DNA of 64,000 bases from Actinomycetota bacterium (GCA_009726095.1 WLMZ01000003.1:1-64000); one strand, 5' to 3'. Shown: positions 39,084 to 48,762, counted from the first letter of the stretch. Made by a program: numbers and translations. Notes: generated from the sequence alone by a model not told the origin.

Positions 39084-39815
39084 ATGACCGTGCATCTCAG
39101 AGTTCACGACGCCGTCGCGTTGGTCACCATCGACCGACCCGATCGGCGCAATGCTGTCGACCACGCGACGTTGCTCGCCCTGCGCCAGGCCCAGCTCGAC
39201 GCCGTCGCGGCACACGCCCGATGCCTGGTGCTGACCGGTGCACCGCCCGCCTTTTGCGCAGGCGCTGATCTGACCGGCGTGGAGAGCGGGGAGTTCGTCG
39301 ATGCGCTCGTCGCTGCGCTGCGCGGGTTCACCGAGCTGGCGATCCCCACGATTGCAGCCATCGATGGCCCTGCGCTCGGGGCCGGCACGCAGTTGGTGAT
39401 CGCCTGCGACCTGCGCGTGGCCACCGAGCGCAGCGTGTTCGGTATCCCGGCAGCCAAGCTCGGCCTGGTGGTGGATCACTGGACAGTCGAACGCCTGGCC
39501 CGCGAGATGGGTTGGTCGATCGCCCGGGCAATGCTGCTCGCCGCCCAGACCTATCGCACCGAGCAACTCGTGGCCAGCGGGGCCATCCATCGTGTCGGCG
39601 GCCTTGATGCGGCGATGGCCTGGGCCGGCGAACTGGTCGGCCTCGCACCGCTGACCATCTCGAGCCACAAGCTGGCGCTCGAGCGGTCAGCGCCGTCGCC
39701 GCAGCACGACGAGTTGTTCGAGCAGGCCCGAGCAGCGGCGTGGGCGAGCCTTGACGCCGAGGAGGGCCGGGTCGCGTTTTTGGAGAAGCGGCCGCCGAAC
39801 TTCCAGGGTCGCTGA
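39084..39815 (+). CDS. enoyl-CoA hydratase/isomerase family protein
   Basis: VALVTIDRPDRRNAVD, FCAGADL, AAIDGPALGAGTQLVIACDLRVATE. Confidence 0.93.
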   Translation: MTVHLRVHDAVALVTIDRPDRRNAVDHATLLALRQAQLDAVAAHARCLVLTGAPPAFCAGADLTGVESGEFVDALVAALRGFTELAIPTIAAIDGPALGAGTQLVIACDLRVATERSVFGIPAAKLGLVVDHWTVERLAREMGWSIARAMLLAAQTYRTEQLVASGAIHRVGGLDAAMAWAGELVGLAPLTISSHKLALERSAPSPQHDELFEQARAAAWASLDAEEGRVAFLEKRPPNFQGR

Positions 39816-39838
39816 GGCCCGCTGACGGATCCGGCGGC

Positions 39839-41116
39839 TCAGATCGCCGCAGGCAGCATCCGGTTCACGTTCTCGAAGAAGAAGTACAACACCACAACGA
39901 ACGGCACCATGCCGACCAGGAAGCCGAGCCACAGTCGACGCTGCCGCTTGGCGAGTTGATAGGCGCCGAGGCACACCGCCATGAGCAACAGGCCCCAACC
40001 AATGACATGGGGCCACGCCCGGCCATCGGCGAACCAGCCCTGGTTGAAGGCATCGGTGGGGGTGTTGAACCCGGCGGCCTGATCGGGGTTCGAGCCGTCC
40101 GAGGTGGAGCCGCCCGGCGTGGTGGTGAGCGTGGCGGGCAGGTTGCTGCCCGGTACCACGCTTTCGGCGGTGGCGCTGCCGCCCTCGGCGGTGCCCCCCG
40201 CCGGCGTCTCGCCAGGTGGTGCCGTGGTGACGACCGTGCTGGGCTCCTGGCCGTAGTACAGCGTCGGCTTGCCGACCTGCGATGAACGTGCGGTATCGAG
40301 CGCGGCGTGCACGACCAGCCGCCGGCTCGCCGTTCCGATGGGCGTGCAGGTGACCAGGGTGAGCGTGGCCTTCTTCGGGTTGGAGTCGCTGATGACGTGG
40401 TAGTCGTTCTTGCCGACCTCCTCGATGCTCGTGACCATGTACACGTACGATCCGCCGAGGATCGTGGAGATCTTGATCTCGTCGCCCTTGTGCAGCTTGT
40501 CGAGGCGGTAGAACGGCTGGCCATAGGTGGTGCGGTGACCGGCAATGGCAGCGTTGCCCAACTGCCCCGGGAACGGCGTGTTGGGGAAGTGCCCGACGCC
40601 CTTGCGGAGGTCTTTCACGCTGACGCCTGCTACCACGTATTTGTTGACGCCAATGGCGGGGATGGCAATGGTGGCGATGGCATCGCCCGGGGCGATACCG
40701 GTTGGGAACACCTGCTCGGCCGGATTCGCAACCGTGGTGGGCGTGGTGTCTACGGCCGTCCCTGAAACCGTGCCCGTGCCGGGGGTGGTGCCCGTGCCGG
40801 TGGTCGTGGTGTCGAGCCCGGCATCGTGGATGGCCTGGTTGAAGTCCTGTGCCAGCTGATCCTGCGAACGGGCCTCCTGAATACCGGTACCCCAGAGCTG
40901 GTAGCCGACGAAGGCGAACATGAGCATGCCGATGGTGATCAACGTGCGACCGAGGTTGCCGACCACCCAGCGCCAGTCGTGAGGATCGGGGGGGCGGTCC
41001 CAGCGGCTCAGCTTCTTGGATCCGCCGAGCGCCTCGAGCCGTGCCAGCGCGCTGGCGGGCGAGGGTCGACCCGCACCGGCGGTGGGATCTGGGCGGGGCT
41101 CCTCGGCATCGGTCAC
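39839..41116 (-). CDS. class E-like sortase with N-terminal TM and polytopic C-terminal membrane region
   Basis: AIAGHRTTYGQPF (His), LTLVTCTPIGTASRRLVVHA (Cys/Arg); C-terminal TMs IGWGLLLMAVCLGAYQLA and LGFLVGMVPFVVVLYFFF; GTG start preceded by TAACGT. Confidence 0.85.
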   Translation of the reverse strand: MTDAEEPRPDPTAGAGRPSPASALARLEALGGSKKLSRWDRPPDPHDWRWVVGNLGRTLITIGMLMFAFVGYQLWGTGIQEARSQDQLAQDFNQAIHDAGLDTTTTGTGTTPGTGTVSGTAVDTTPTTVANPAEQVFPTGIAPGDAIATIAIPAIGVNKYVVAGVSVKDLRKGVGHFPNTPFPGQLGNAAIAGHRTTYGQPFYRLDKLHKGDEIKISTILGGSYVYMVTSIEEVGKNDYHVISDSNPKKATLTLVTCTPIGTASRRLVVHAALDTARSSQVGKPTLYYGQEPSTVVTTAPPGETPAGGTAEGGSATAESVVPGSNLPATLTTTPGGSTSDGSNPDQAAGFNTPTDAFNQGWFADGRAWPHVIGWGLLLMAVCLGAYQLAKRQRRLWLGFLVGMVPFVVVLYFFFENVNRMLPAAI

Positions 41117-41191
41117 GAGAACCGACGTTAGCGTTCGTGTGGCCGAAACAATGAGCGCGCCGATGGGTGGCCCGGTCTCTGACTGGCTAGC

Positions 41192-41875
41192 GTGGCGGTG
41201 CCCATGGAACCCGTCGTGCGCCTTTCCAACGCTGTTGCCGTGCTCGGGCAGTTCCCGGTGCTGGCCGGCGCGAACCTGACCGTGAACCGCGGCGAGATCC
41301 TGCTGCTGCAGGGTCCGAACGGGGCCGGTAAGACGTCGCTGCTGCGTCTGTGCGCTGGTTTGTTGCCGCTGGCCCGGGGTGAGGCCACCGTGCTGGGTTG
41401 CGACCTGCGCACGAACCGCGCCGCTGTGCGCTCCAGGGTCGGCCTGTTGGGGCATGCCAACGGCCTGTATGCCGATCTCACCGTTGCCGAGAACGTGGCG
41501 TTCTGGGGTTCCACGGTCGGTGCGAGCGCATCCGAGGTCACCGCCTCGCTGGTGCGCATGGGGTTGTCCGAGCGGCTGGCCAATGTGGCTGTCAGCCGAT
41601 TGTCGGCCGGGCAGAAACGGCGTACGGCGCTGGCGTGCCTGGTGGCACGGCGTGCCGAACTGTGGCTGCTCGACGAACCCCACGCCGGGCTCGACGCCAG
41701 TGGGCGTGACGAACTCGACGCGACCCTGCGCGATGCCACCTCGGCCGGGGCCACCATCATCGTGGCCAGCCACGAGCTCGAACGGGCCGGTGCCCTGGCC
41801 AGCCGGGTGATCGAGGTCGCGGGCGGCCAGATCCGCGAGATCACCGGTCATGCCGGCCCCGAGGGAGTTCGCTGA
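41192..41875 (+). CDS. ccmA: heme exporter ABC ATPase
   Basis: LLLQGPNGAGKTSLLRLCAGLLP, SRLSAGQKRRTALACLVARRAELWLLDEPHAGLD; first gene of ccm cluster (start may be 41204). Confidence 0.9.
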   Translation: MAVPMEPVVRLSNAVAVLGQFPVLAGANLTVNRGEILLLQGPNGAGKTSLLRLCAGLLPLARGEATVLGCDLRTNRAAVRSRVGLLGHANGLYADLTVAENVAFWGSTVGASASEVTASLVRMGLSERLANVAVSRLSAGQKRRTALACLVARRAELWLLDEPHAGLDASGRDELDATLRDATSAGATIIVASHELERAGALASRVIEVAGGQIREITGHAGPEGVR

Positions 41876-42552
41876 TGCTGCGCGTCGCCCGACTTCTCGC
41901 GGCCAAGGACCTGCGCATCGAACTACGCAGTCGGGTCGTCACCAATCAGGTGCTGCCGTTTGCGGCCATCGTGATGGTCATGTTCGCGTTCGCCCTCAAC
42001 AGCGATGCCGTGGTCAGCCGCGTTGCCCCGGGCCTGGTGTGGCTGGCCACGTTGTTCAGTCTGCTCACGCTGGTGCAACGCTCGTTCGCCATCGAGTCGG
42101 CCGACGGTGCCACCGATGCCCTGCGTGCGGCGGGGGTGGACCCCGCCGGCATCTACCTCGGTAAGGCCATCGCGTTGGCCGTGCAGTTGGCCGTGCTCGA
42201 GGTGGTGCTGCTGCTCAGCGCCGTGGTGTTGTACCGGGCGCAACTGCGCCTCAGCGGCGTCGTGCTCTTGGTCACTACCTTCGTTGCCGCGACCTGCGGC
42301 CTCGCCCTGGTCGGTACGCTCTACGGAGGCCTTGCTGCCGGGGTCCGTGGACGAGAGACGCTGCTCCCGCTCCTGTTACTCCCGGTGGTGGCGCCCGTGC
42401 TGATTGGTGCCACCCGCGCAACGGAAGCTGCGCTCGGCACCGGTGGCGCGACGGTGGCAGATGGTTGGCCCTGGGTCGGCTTGTTGGCTGTCTTCGTTGC
42501 GTTGTTCGGCGTCGGCGGCACCTTGGCGTTCGGGCCCCTGATCGAGGAATGA
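41875..42552 (+). CDS. ccmB: heme exporter permease
   Basis: Multi-TM; LLAAKDLRIELRSR N-terminus; position after ccmA; ATG overlap. Confidence 0.88.
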   Translation: MLRVARLLAAKDLRIELRSRVVTNQVLPFAAIVMVMFAFALNSDAVVSRVAPGLVWLATLFSLLTLVQRSFAIESADGATDALRAAGVDPAGIYLGKAIALAVQLAVLEVVLLLSAVVLYRAQLRLSGVVLLVTTFVAATCGLALVGTLYGGLAAGVRGRETLLPLLLLPVVAPVLIGATRATEAALGTGGATVADGWPWVGLLAVFVALFGVGGTLAFGPLIEE

Positions 42553-42555
42553 CAG

Positions 42556-43341
42556 ATGCCAACCCCGAAGAGCCCGACTCCTGAAACCTCAACCCCGGCC
42601 AGCGCCGCACCCGCCGGTGGCGCGTCAACCGGCACGGCGTTCACGCGCGCCATCGGTCTTGCCACCATCATCGGCATGGGCGCCCTCGCCGTGTTCGGCC
42701 TGTTCATCTCGCCCGCCGATGTCCGCCAGAGCGACAGCGTGCGCATCCTGTACATCCATGTCGGCACGGTGTGGGTTGCATATGTGGCCTTTGCCGTCAC
42801 GGCGCTGTCCTCGGCGGCCTACCTGTGGAAGCGCACCACCTCGCTCACGTGGGATCGCTTTGCCGGCGCCAGCGCCGAGATCGGCGTGTTGTTCATGGCG
42901 CTCACCCTGTTGGCAGGGTCGCTGTGGGGTCGGCTGTCCTGGGGCAAGTTCTGGGTCTGGGACGCCCGGGTCACCAGCACGGCGTTCATGTTCATCACCT
43001 ACATCGGCTACCTCGCCGTGCGCGGCCTCGGTGGCAGTCATCAGCAACGGGCGCGGCGTTCGGCTGTGGTGGCCCTGCTGGCCGTGCTCGAGATCCCGCT
43101 GGTGCACTTCAGCGTGAAGCTGTGGCGTGGCCTGCACCAGGACTCCAGCGTCGCCGATCGCACGCATGTCACGCTGCACGGGCTGATGTTGTTTTCGTTG
43201 TTCGTTGCCCTGGTGGCGTTCTCGCTGCTGTACGTGTGGTTGCTGATGCACCGCCAGCGCGTGCTCGCGATGCAGGATGCGCTCGACGACAAGGGCCTCG
43301 ATTATGCGTTGCAGCAGCGCCGCAGCGAAGGAGACGCGTAA
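42556..43341 (+). CDS. ccmC: cytochrome c biogenesis protein with WWD-type heme-handling motif
   Basis: WGRLSWGKFWVWDARVTS; VHFSVKLWRGLHQ. Confidence 0.93.
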   Translation: MPTPKSPTPETSTPASAAPAGGASTGTAFTRAIGLATIIGMGALAVFGLFISPADVRQSDSVRILYIHVGTVWVAYVAFAVTALSSAAYLWKRTTSLTWDRFAGASAEIGVLFMALTLLAGSLWGRLSWGKFWVWDARVTSTAFMFITYIGYLAVRGLGGSHQQRARRSAVVALLAVLEIPLVHFSVKLWRGLHQDSSVADRTHVTLHGLMLFSLFVALVAFSLLYVWLLMHRQRVLAMQDALDDKGLDYALQQRRSEGDA

Positions 43342-43475
43342 TGGAAGACCTCGGTTTCATCCTCGCCACCTACCTGATCACGTTCGGTTCTGTCGCCACC
43401 ATGGCGGCGTTCATCGTGCGCCGCGGTCGGCGTCTGGCCGCTCAACTCCCCGCTGAGGACAAGCCGTGGATCTGA
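43341..43475 (+). CDS. ccmD: CcmD-like single-TM peptide
   Basis: 44 aa, one TM, between ccmC and ccmE, overlapping both. Confidence 0.6.
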   Translation: MEDLGFILATYLITFGSVATMAAFIVRRGRRLAAQLPAEDKPWI

Positions 43476-43954
43476 CGCCCCGCCCGGCCGCTCCAGCGGC
43501 TGCGCCCAAGCAGCGCAATCGGCGCAAGATCATGTCGGCAGTACTGCTCGTGGTGGTGCTCGGCGCAGGTCTCTTCGTGGTGTTCAAGGGTCTCACCAAC
43601 GCCCTCGACTACTACTGCAACGTCGACGAGGTCGGGCACAAGGACGGCTGCGAGTCCGGCCGCCAACTGCGTATCCAGGGCGTGGTCGACAAGGGCTCCA
43701 TCAAGACCGACAAGGGCATCACCACATTCGATATCACCTTCAACAAGGTCACCATCCCGGTGGTGTACGACTCGGGCGAACCCGGCGGGTTGTTCCAGGA
43801 ATGCATCCCCGTGGTGGTGCGCGGCGTGATGAAGGCCGGGGTGTTCGAAGGTGATGACGTCGAGGTGAAGCACAGCAACGAATACGACGCCAAGAACAAG
43901 GACCGCATCGCCAAGGCGACGGTGGAGGCGAAAACGTGTACGCAGTCCAACTAG
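43466..43954 (+). CDS. ccmE: heme chaperone CcmE
   Basis: N-terminal TM, RQLRIQGVVDKGSI, C-terminal HSNEY (HxxxY) motif. Confidence 0.9.
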   Translation: MDLTPRPAAPAAAPKQRNRRKIMSAVLLVVVLGAGLFVVFKGLTNALDYYCNVDEVGHKDGCESGRQLRIQGVVDKGSIKTDKGITTFDITFNKVTIPVVYDSGEPGGLFQECIPVVVRGVMKAGVFEGDDVEVKHSNEYDAKNKDRIAKATVEAKTCTQSN

Positions 43955-45972
43955 CGGCGGGCATCAACGGCACCCTCGGCCGGTCGGTGCTGTTGATCGG
44001 TTTGGTGTGTGCCACGTTCGGGGCGCTGGCAACCGTGTACGGCATTCGCACCAACGACGAGCGGCTGCTGCGCAGTACCCGGCGCTATGCGTGGGGTGTG
44101 GCCGCTGCGGGGGTCGGCGCGTTCTTGGTGATGGAACGAGCGCTCATCCAGCGCGACTGGTCGCTCAAGTACGTGCAGCAGGTCGGCTCGGCCGATACGC
44201 CGTTCCTGTTCAACGTCACCGCCATTTGGAGCGCCCTCGAGGGCAGCATCCTGCTGTGGCTCGTCGTCCTCGTTGGGTACACCGCCGTCATCGCCCACCG
44301 GTTCCGCAGGCGGCTCAGTGATCCGCTGGTGGCGTGGGCGCTGGTGGTCATGTTCGTGGTGTGCATGTTCTTCTTCGTGCTCACGCTCGGCCCGGCCGAC
44401 GCATTCACCGCCGGCGCCCTGGGTGTGACCAGTGGCCCGGGTCCCAACCCGTTGCTGCAGAACCACATCCTGGTGCTGTTCCACCCGCCCATTCTCTATC
44501 TCGGCTATGTCGGCATGACCGTGCCGTTTGCGTTCGCCATCGCCGCACTCATCACCGGTCGCGTCGGCGAGCGCTGGCTCAGCGAGACCCGCCGCTTTGC
44601 CTTGTTCGCTTGGGGCTTTCTCACCGTCGGCATCATCCTCGGTGGATGGTGGAGCTACGAGGTGCTCGGCTGGAGTGGCGTGTGGGGTTGGGATCCGGTC
44701 GAGAACGCCAGCCTGCTGCCCTGGCTCACCGGCACCGCGTACATCCACTCGGTGCTCGTCCAGGAACGTCGTGGCATGCTGCGCGTCTGGAACCTCACGC
44801 TGCTGGTGTCCACGTTTGCGCTCACCATCCTCGGCACGTTCCTCACCCGTTCGGGTGTCATCAAGAGCGTGCACGCATTCAGCAACGGATCCATCGGGCC
44901 GTACCTGCTCGGGTTCTTCGGGCTGATCATGGTGGTGTCCCTCGGGCTCATTGCCTGGCGCGGCGACCGCCTGCGCTCGCCCGGCGCCATCGACTCGCCG
45001 CTGTCTCGCGAGGGTGCCTTCTTGGCCAACAACGTGTTGTTCACCGTGTTCGCGTTCGTCGTGTTGCTGGGCACCGTGTTCCCGCTCATCGTCGAGGCGC
45101 TGCAGAACCGCACCATCAAAGTCGGCGCCCCCTACTTCGAACGCCTGTCCATCCCGTTCGGCATCACGCTGCTGTTCCTGATGGCGGTCGCCCCGGTGCT
45201 GCCGTGGCGCAAAGCCAGCGCAGAGCTGCTGCGCGACCGGTTGTTCTGGCCGGCCTGGGGCGGGGCGCTGGCCATCATCGTGCCGCTCGTGTTCGGTGCC
45301 CACGGCCTTGCACCACTGCTCGCCTTCGGGCTCGGCGGGTTTGCCGCTGGGGCGGCACTGCGCCAGCTGGTGCTCGCCACCCGTCGGCAGGGTTGGCGGG
45401 GCCTGGTGGGCCGGGCCAACGGCGGCATGATCGTGCACATCGGGGTCATCGTGGTTGCGGTGGCGTTGGTGGCCTCCACCAGCTACACGCATTCGTCGCG
45501 CCTCATCCTCGAGATCGGCAAGCCGGCCACCTATGGCGGGCACACCTTCGAGCTGGTCGAGGTGCAGTCGTTCACCACGGCGCGCAGCAACGGCATCAAG
45601 GCACCGATTCGCATCGACGGCGGCAAGGCGTACGCCCCGGCCATCACCAAGTTCACCAACTTCGGCACCAACATCCCCACGCCCTCGGTGCGCAGCGGTG
45701 TACTCAACGACATCTATCTCACGCTCGAATCGGGGGCGAAGGCCGGTGCCACCAGCGCGCCGGTGAAGGTGTTCATCAAGCCGCTCATCATCTGGTTGTG
45801 GATCGGCGGGGCGCTGATGGTGTTCGGCACCCTGCTGTCGGCGTTCCCCGGCCGGCGCCGGCGCCTCCCCACGCAACCCACCTCGGCCCCGGTGCCGCTC
45901 GATGACGATCCGGATCCCGACAATCCCGACGGTCCCGACAACGACACGACCAGGGAAACCGTCGATGCCTGA
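43936..45972 (+). CDS. ccmF: cytochrome c heme lyase subunit CcmF
   Basis: GGWWSYEVLGWSGVWGWDPVENASLLPWLTGTAYIHS; 678 aa polytopic. Confidence 0.96.
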   Translation: MYAVQLAAGINGTLGRSVLLIGLVCATFGALATVYGIRTNDERLLRSTRRYAWGVAAAGVGAFLVMERALIQRDWSLKYVQQVGSADTPFLFNVTAIWSALEGSILLWLVVLVGYTAVIAHRFRRRLSDPLVAWALVVMFVVCMFFFVLTLGPADAFTAGALGVTSGPGPNPLLQNHILVLFHPPILYLGYVGMTVPFAFAIAALITGRVGERWLSETRRFALFAWGFLTVGIILGGWWSYEVLGWSGVWGWDPVENASLLPWLTGTAYIHSVLVQERRGMLRVWNLTLLVSTFALTILGTFLTRSGVIKSVHAFSNGSIGPYLLGFFGLIMVVSLGLIAWRGDRLRSPGAIDSPLSREGAFLANNVLFTVFAFVVLLGTVFPLIVEALQNRTIKVGAPYFERLSIPFGITLLFLMAVAPVLPWRKASAELLRDRLFWPAWGGALAIIVPLVFGAHGLAPLLAFGLGGFAAGAALRQLVLATRRQGWRGLVGRANGGMIVHIGVIVVAVALVASTSYTHSSRLILEIGKPATYGGHTFELVEVQSFTTARSNGIKAPIRIDGGKAYAPAITKFTNFGTNIPTPSVRSGVLNDIYLTLESGAKAGATSAPVKVFIKPLIIWLWIGGALMVFGTLLSAFPGRRRRLPTQPTSAPVPLDDDPDPDNPDGPDNDTTRETVDA

Positions 45973-46570
45973 TTCCGTGTCTGATCCCGCGCCCGAGCCA
46001 GAGGTTCTCGCCGATGGCGCCGCGCCGTCGCCGCGTCGCGTCGCACCGTTTGTCGTCGCAGCCATTGCCGTGGTCATCGCCGGGTTGTTCTGGATTCTCA
46101 TCGGTGCCAACACCAGCGAGTCCGATACGGCCGATTCGCCGTTGCTCGGCCGCCCTGCGCCCGTGGTGAAGACCACCACGCTCGACGGTCAACCGTTCGA
46201 TCTGCAGCGCCGCAAGGGCAGTTGGGTGGTGCTGAACTTCTTCAACTCCACGTGCGTGCCGTGCGTGCAAGAGCACGGCGAGCTGGCGAAGTTCGCGCAG
46301 GAGCAGTCGCAGCTCGGCGACGGCGCCGAGTTCTACACCGTGGTGTGGGACGACAACCGCGGCGCGGTGGAGAAGTTCTTCGCCGACAACGGCGGTTCGT
46401 GGCCGGTCCTCACCGACGACGACGCCAGCATCTCGGTGGCCTTCGGCGTGGCCAAGGTGCCCGAGACATGGGTCATCGATCCCTACGGTGTCGTGGTCTA
46501 CCGACTGATCAGCGGCACCACCGACGATCAGCTGACGCGGTTGATCACCCAGGCCAAGGCGGGCTCATGA
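45965..46570 (+). CDS. ccmG: thioredoxin-like CcmG/DsbE/TlpA family
   Basis: N-terminal TM; VVLNFFNSTCVPCVQEHGEL (CVPC); KVPETWVIDPYGVVVYR. Confidence 0.88.
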   Translation: MPDSVSDPAPEPEVLADGAAPSPRRVAPFVVAAIAVVIAGLFWILIGANTSESDTADSPLLGRPAPVVKTTTLDGQPFDLQRRKGSWVVLNFFNSTCVPCVQEHGELAKFAQEQSQLGDGAEFYTVVWDDNRGAVEKFFADNGGSWPVLTDDDASISVAFGVAKVPETWVIDPYGVVVYRLISGTTDDQLTRLITQAKAGS

Positions 46571-47085
46571 GCCGACCCACCACGCGAGCTCTCAACGCAT
46601 CGTTGAAGCGCTGGCCGGGTTGGCTGCTGCTCGTTGCGGTGGTCGTGGTGGCATTGGCCATCGGGGCGACGCGCTCGTCGGGCCCGATGACCGATGGCGA
46701 CCGTATCGACAGCATCGCCCAGCGCCTGGCGTGCCCCACCTGCGACGGCGAGAGCGTGTACGAGTCGCAGGCGTCGGCGGCGCGGGGCATCAAGCAGCAG
46801 ATCAAGCGCTTCGTCGAGGAGGGCACCTCGACAGATGGTCAGATCATCCAGTACATCCAGACCCAGTTCGGCACGAAGACGCTGTTGGTCCCCAACGCCT
46901 CGGGGTTCGACGCCCTCGTGTGGGCGTTGCCCGCCTTCGCGTTGGTGGTGTCCATCGCCGGTCTGACCGTTGCCTTCCGCCGGTGGAAGCTGGCCAGCGA
47001 TACCGTGCCCACCGATGACGACCGGGCGATGGTGGCCGCTGCGCTGGCGCTCGAGGGCGAACTGGAACAGGCCGATGGATCCTGA
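46567..47085 (+). CDS. ccmH: CcmH/CycL-type apocytochrome reductase
   Basis: IAQRLACPTCDGESVYESQA; two TMs. Confidence 0.88.
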   Translation: MSRPTTRALNASLKRWPGWLLLVAVVVVALAIGATRSSGPMTDGDRIDSIAQRLACPTCDGESVYESQASAARGIKQQIKRFVEEGTSTDGQIIQYIQTQFGTKTLLVPNASGFDALVWALPAFALVVSIAGLTVAFRRWKLASDTVPTDDDRAMVAAALALEGELEQADGS

Positions 47086-47839
47086 TCGTCTTGCCGAGCT
47101 CGAAGACGAACGTCGCTTTCTGCTGCGCTCGTTGGCCGACCTCGAGCTCGAGCGTGAGGCCGGCGATGTCGAGGCCACCGATTATCAGGTGCTGCGCGAT
47201 GGCTACACGGCACGCGCCGCCGGGGTGCTGCGCAGTATCGAGCACGGCCAGGCAGTGTTGCCGCCTCGAGCACGGCGCAGTTGGCCGCGGCTCATCGGTG
47301 CCGCGGCCGCGGTGGTGCTGATCGCGCTCGGTACGGGTTGGCTGGTGGCGCGGTCGTCAGGCCAGCGCCTGCCCGGCGACACCATCACCGGTGGCACGTC
47401 GCCCGATCAGGTGGCAGTGCTGCTCAGCGAGGCGCGCTCGTTGTTGGGTGCCGATCCAGCCGGGGCATCGCAGCGGTATCTGGCAGTGCTCAGCATCGAC
47501 CCCGACAACGCCGAGGCGCGCACCTACACCGGTTGGTTGCTGGCCATCTCCACCCAGAATCAGAGCGCCACCGACGCCGCGGCAACGCTGGCCATCGCCA
47601 AGAAGGACCTCGAGCGGGCGATCGAGGTGGATCCCACGTTCGCCGATCCGCGCTGCTTCCTCGCAGTGATCGCAGCGCGTTTCGAGCACGACACCGCAAC
47701 AGCCAAGGTGCGCGCCGCTGAATGCCTTGCCAACAACCCGCCATCTGAAATGCGCGGCATGATCGAGTCGTTCGCCGGGAGCCTCACCGACACCAGCACG
47801 CCCGCGACATCCGATCCGGCCACGACCACGACGGGCTAA
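47075..47839 (+). CDS. CcmI-like TPR protein
   Basis: LAELEDERRFLLRSLADLELEREAGDVEATDYQVLRDGY then TM and TPR-like region; overlaps ccmH. Confidence 0.72.
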   Translation: MDPDRLAELEDERRFLLRSLADLELEREAGDVEATDYQVLRDGYTARAAGVLRSIEHGQAVLPPRARRSWPRLIGAAAAVVLIALGTGWLVARSSGQRLPGDTITGGTSPDQVAVLLSEARSLLGADPAGASQRYLAVLSIDPDNAEARTYTGWLLAISTQNQSATDAAATLAIAKKDLERAIEVDPTFADPRCFLAVIAARFEHDTATAKVRAAECLANNPPSEMRGMIESFAGSLTDTSTPATSDPATTTTG

Positions 47840-47849
47840 CGTCGCGGCC

Positions 47850-48257
47850 ATGAGCACGACACCCCCACCGCCACCGCCGCCGCGGCCACCACCACCACCG
47901 CCGCCGCTGTCTTCTGGTGCTGGACTCCCCGGCTACCAGTCCTATGGTTCGGCCCCCATGGCGCCGCCGACGGGCAACAACGGCCTGGCCATCGCCAGCC
48001 TCGTGCTTGCTCTGGTCAACATCATCCCGTGCTTTTGGCTGCTCCCGATCCCGGCCCTGCTCGCTGTGATCTTCGGCTTCGTCAGCCGTGGGCAGATGAA
48101 CAAGCTCGGTTCTGACAAGGGTATGGGCATGGCCATCGCCGGCATCGTTGTCGGACTCGTGATGCTGGCCGTTGCGGTGGCCATTTGGGTGTACTTCGTG
48201 ACCAACGGACACTGCGTGCGCAGCGGCTCCAGTTGGGACTGCACCACCAACAACTGA
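47850..48257 (+). CDS. DUF4190-like membrane protein with poly-Pro N-terminus
   Basis: PPPPPPPRPPPPPPP then NNGLAIASLVLALV ... GMAIAGIVVGLVML. Confidence 0.75.
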   Translation: MSTTPPPPPPPRPPPPPPPLSSGAGLPGYQSYGSAPMAPPTGNNGLAIASLVLALVNIIPCFWLLPIPALLAVIFGFVSRGQMNKLGSDKGMGMAIAGIVVGLVMLAVAVAIWVYFVTNGHCVRSGSSWDCTTNN

Positions 48258-48266
48258 TCACCCTTA

Positions 48267-48296
48267 CAGCTCAAGACCCGGCAGCTCAAGACCCGG
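48267..48296. repeat. Tandem duplication of CAGCTCAAGACCCGG
   Basis: Two exact 15-bp copies between convergent genes. Confidence 0.9.
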
Positions 48297-48303
48297 CAGC
48301 TGG

Positions 48304-48762
48304 CTATCGGGGCGGCGGCCAGCAGCGTGCGGTGATCACGTTGCCCGAGGCATCGCGTTCGAGCACCCAGACCGATGCCTTCTTCCAGTTCGGCTCGCCG
48401 ATGAATTCGCAACCGCGCCGCTGAACAGCCGCCATCACATCGGGGATCATGTCGCCGTGGCTGCACAGCACCGCCCCGGCGGGGGCAGAGCGGATCAACT
48501 CCAGCAGCGGTAGCAGCGGTTGTTCCTCGGCCAGTCGTTCGTCGAGCGCGATCTGTAGATCGAGCCGTGCAGCCAGCGGTTCCAGCGTCTGGCGGCAGCG
48601 CACGTATGGGCTGGCCAACAGGGGAGCATTTGCCCCGGCCGCAATCAGTGGATCCACCAGCGCATGCGCCTGCTCCCAACCCGCCTTGCTGAGCGTCCGC
48701 AGCGTGTCGTCGGGCGCGTCGCCGCGTGAGCCGGCCTTTGCGTGACGCACGAGAAACAACAT
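48304..48762 (-). CDS. histidine phosphatase family protein (SixA-like)
   Basis: MLFLVRHAKAGSRGDAPDDTLRTLSKAGWEQA (RHG-type), LLASPYVRCRQTLEPL. Confidence 0.92.
   Translation of the reverse strand: MLFLVRHAKAGSRGDAPDDTLRTLSKAGWEQAHALVDPLIAAGANAPLLASPYVRCRQTLEPLAARLDLQIALDERLAEEQPLLPLLELIRSAPAGAVLCSHGDMIPDVMAAVQRRGCEFIGEPNWKKASVWVLERDASGNVITARCWPPPR

Noticed and set aside
40740-40830. GC-rich repeats in sortase linker as CRISPR/VNTR
   Set aside because: Degenerate Thr/Gly codon repeats in a coding linker; no spacer-repeat architecture.
43951-46179. 742-aa minus-strand ORF antisense to ccmF
   Set aside because: Low-complexity Arg/Glu/His-rich composition typical of the antisense frame in high-GC DNA; ccmF on the plus strand has clear WWD motifs.
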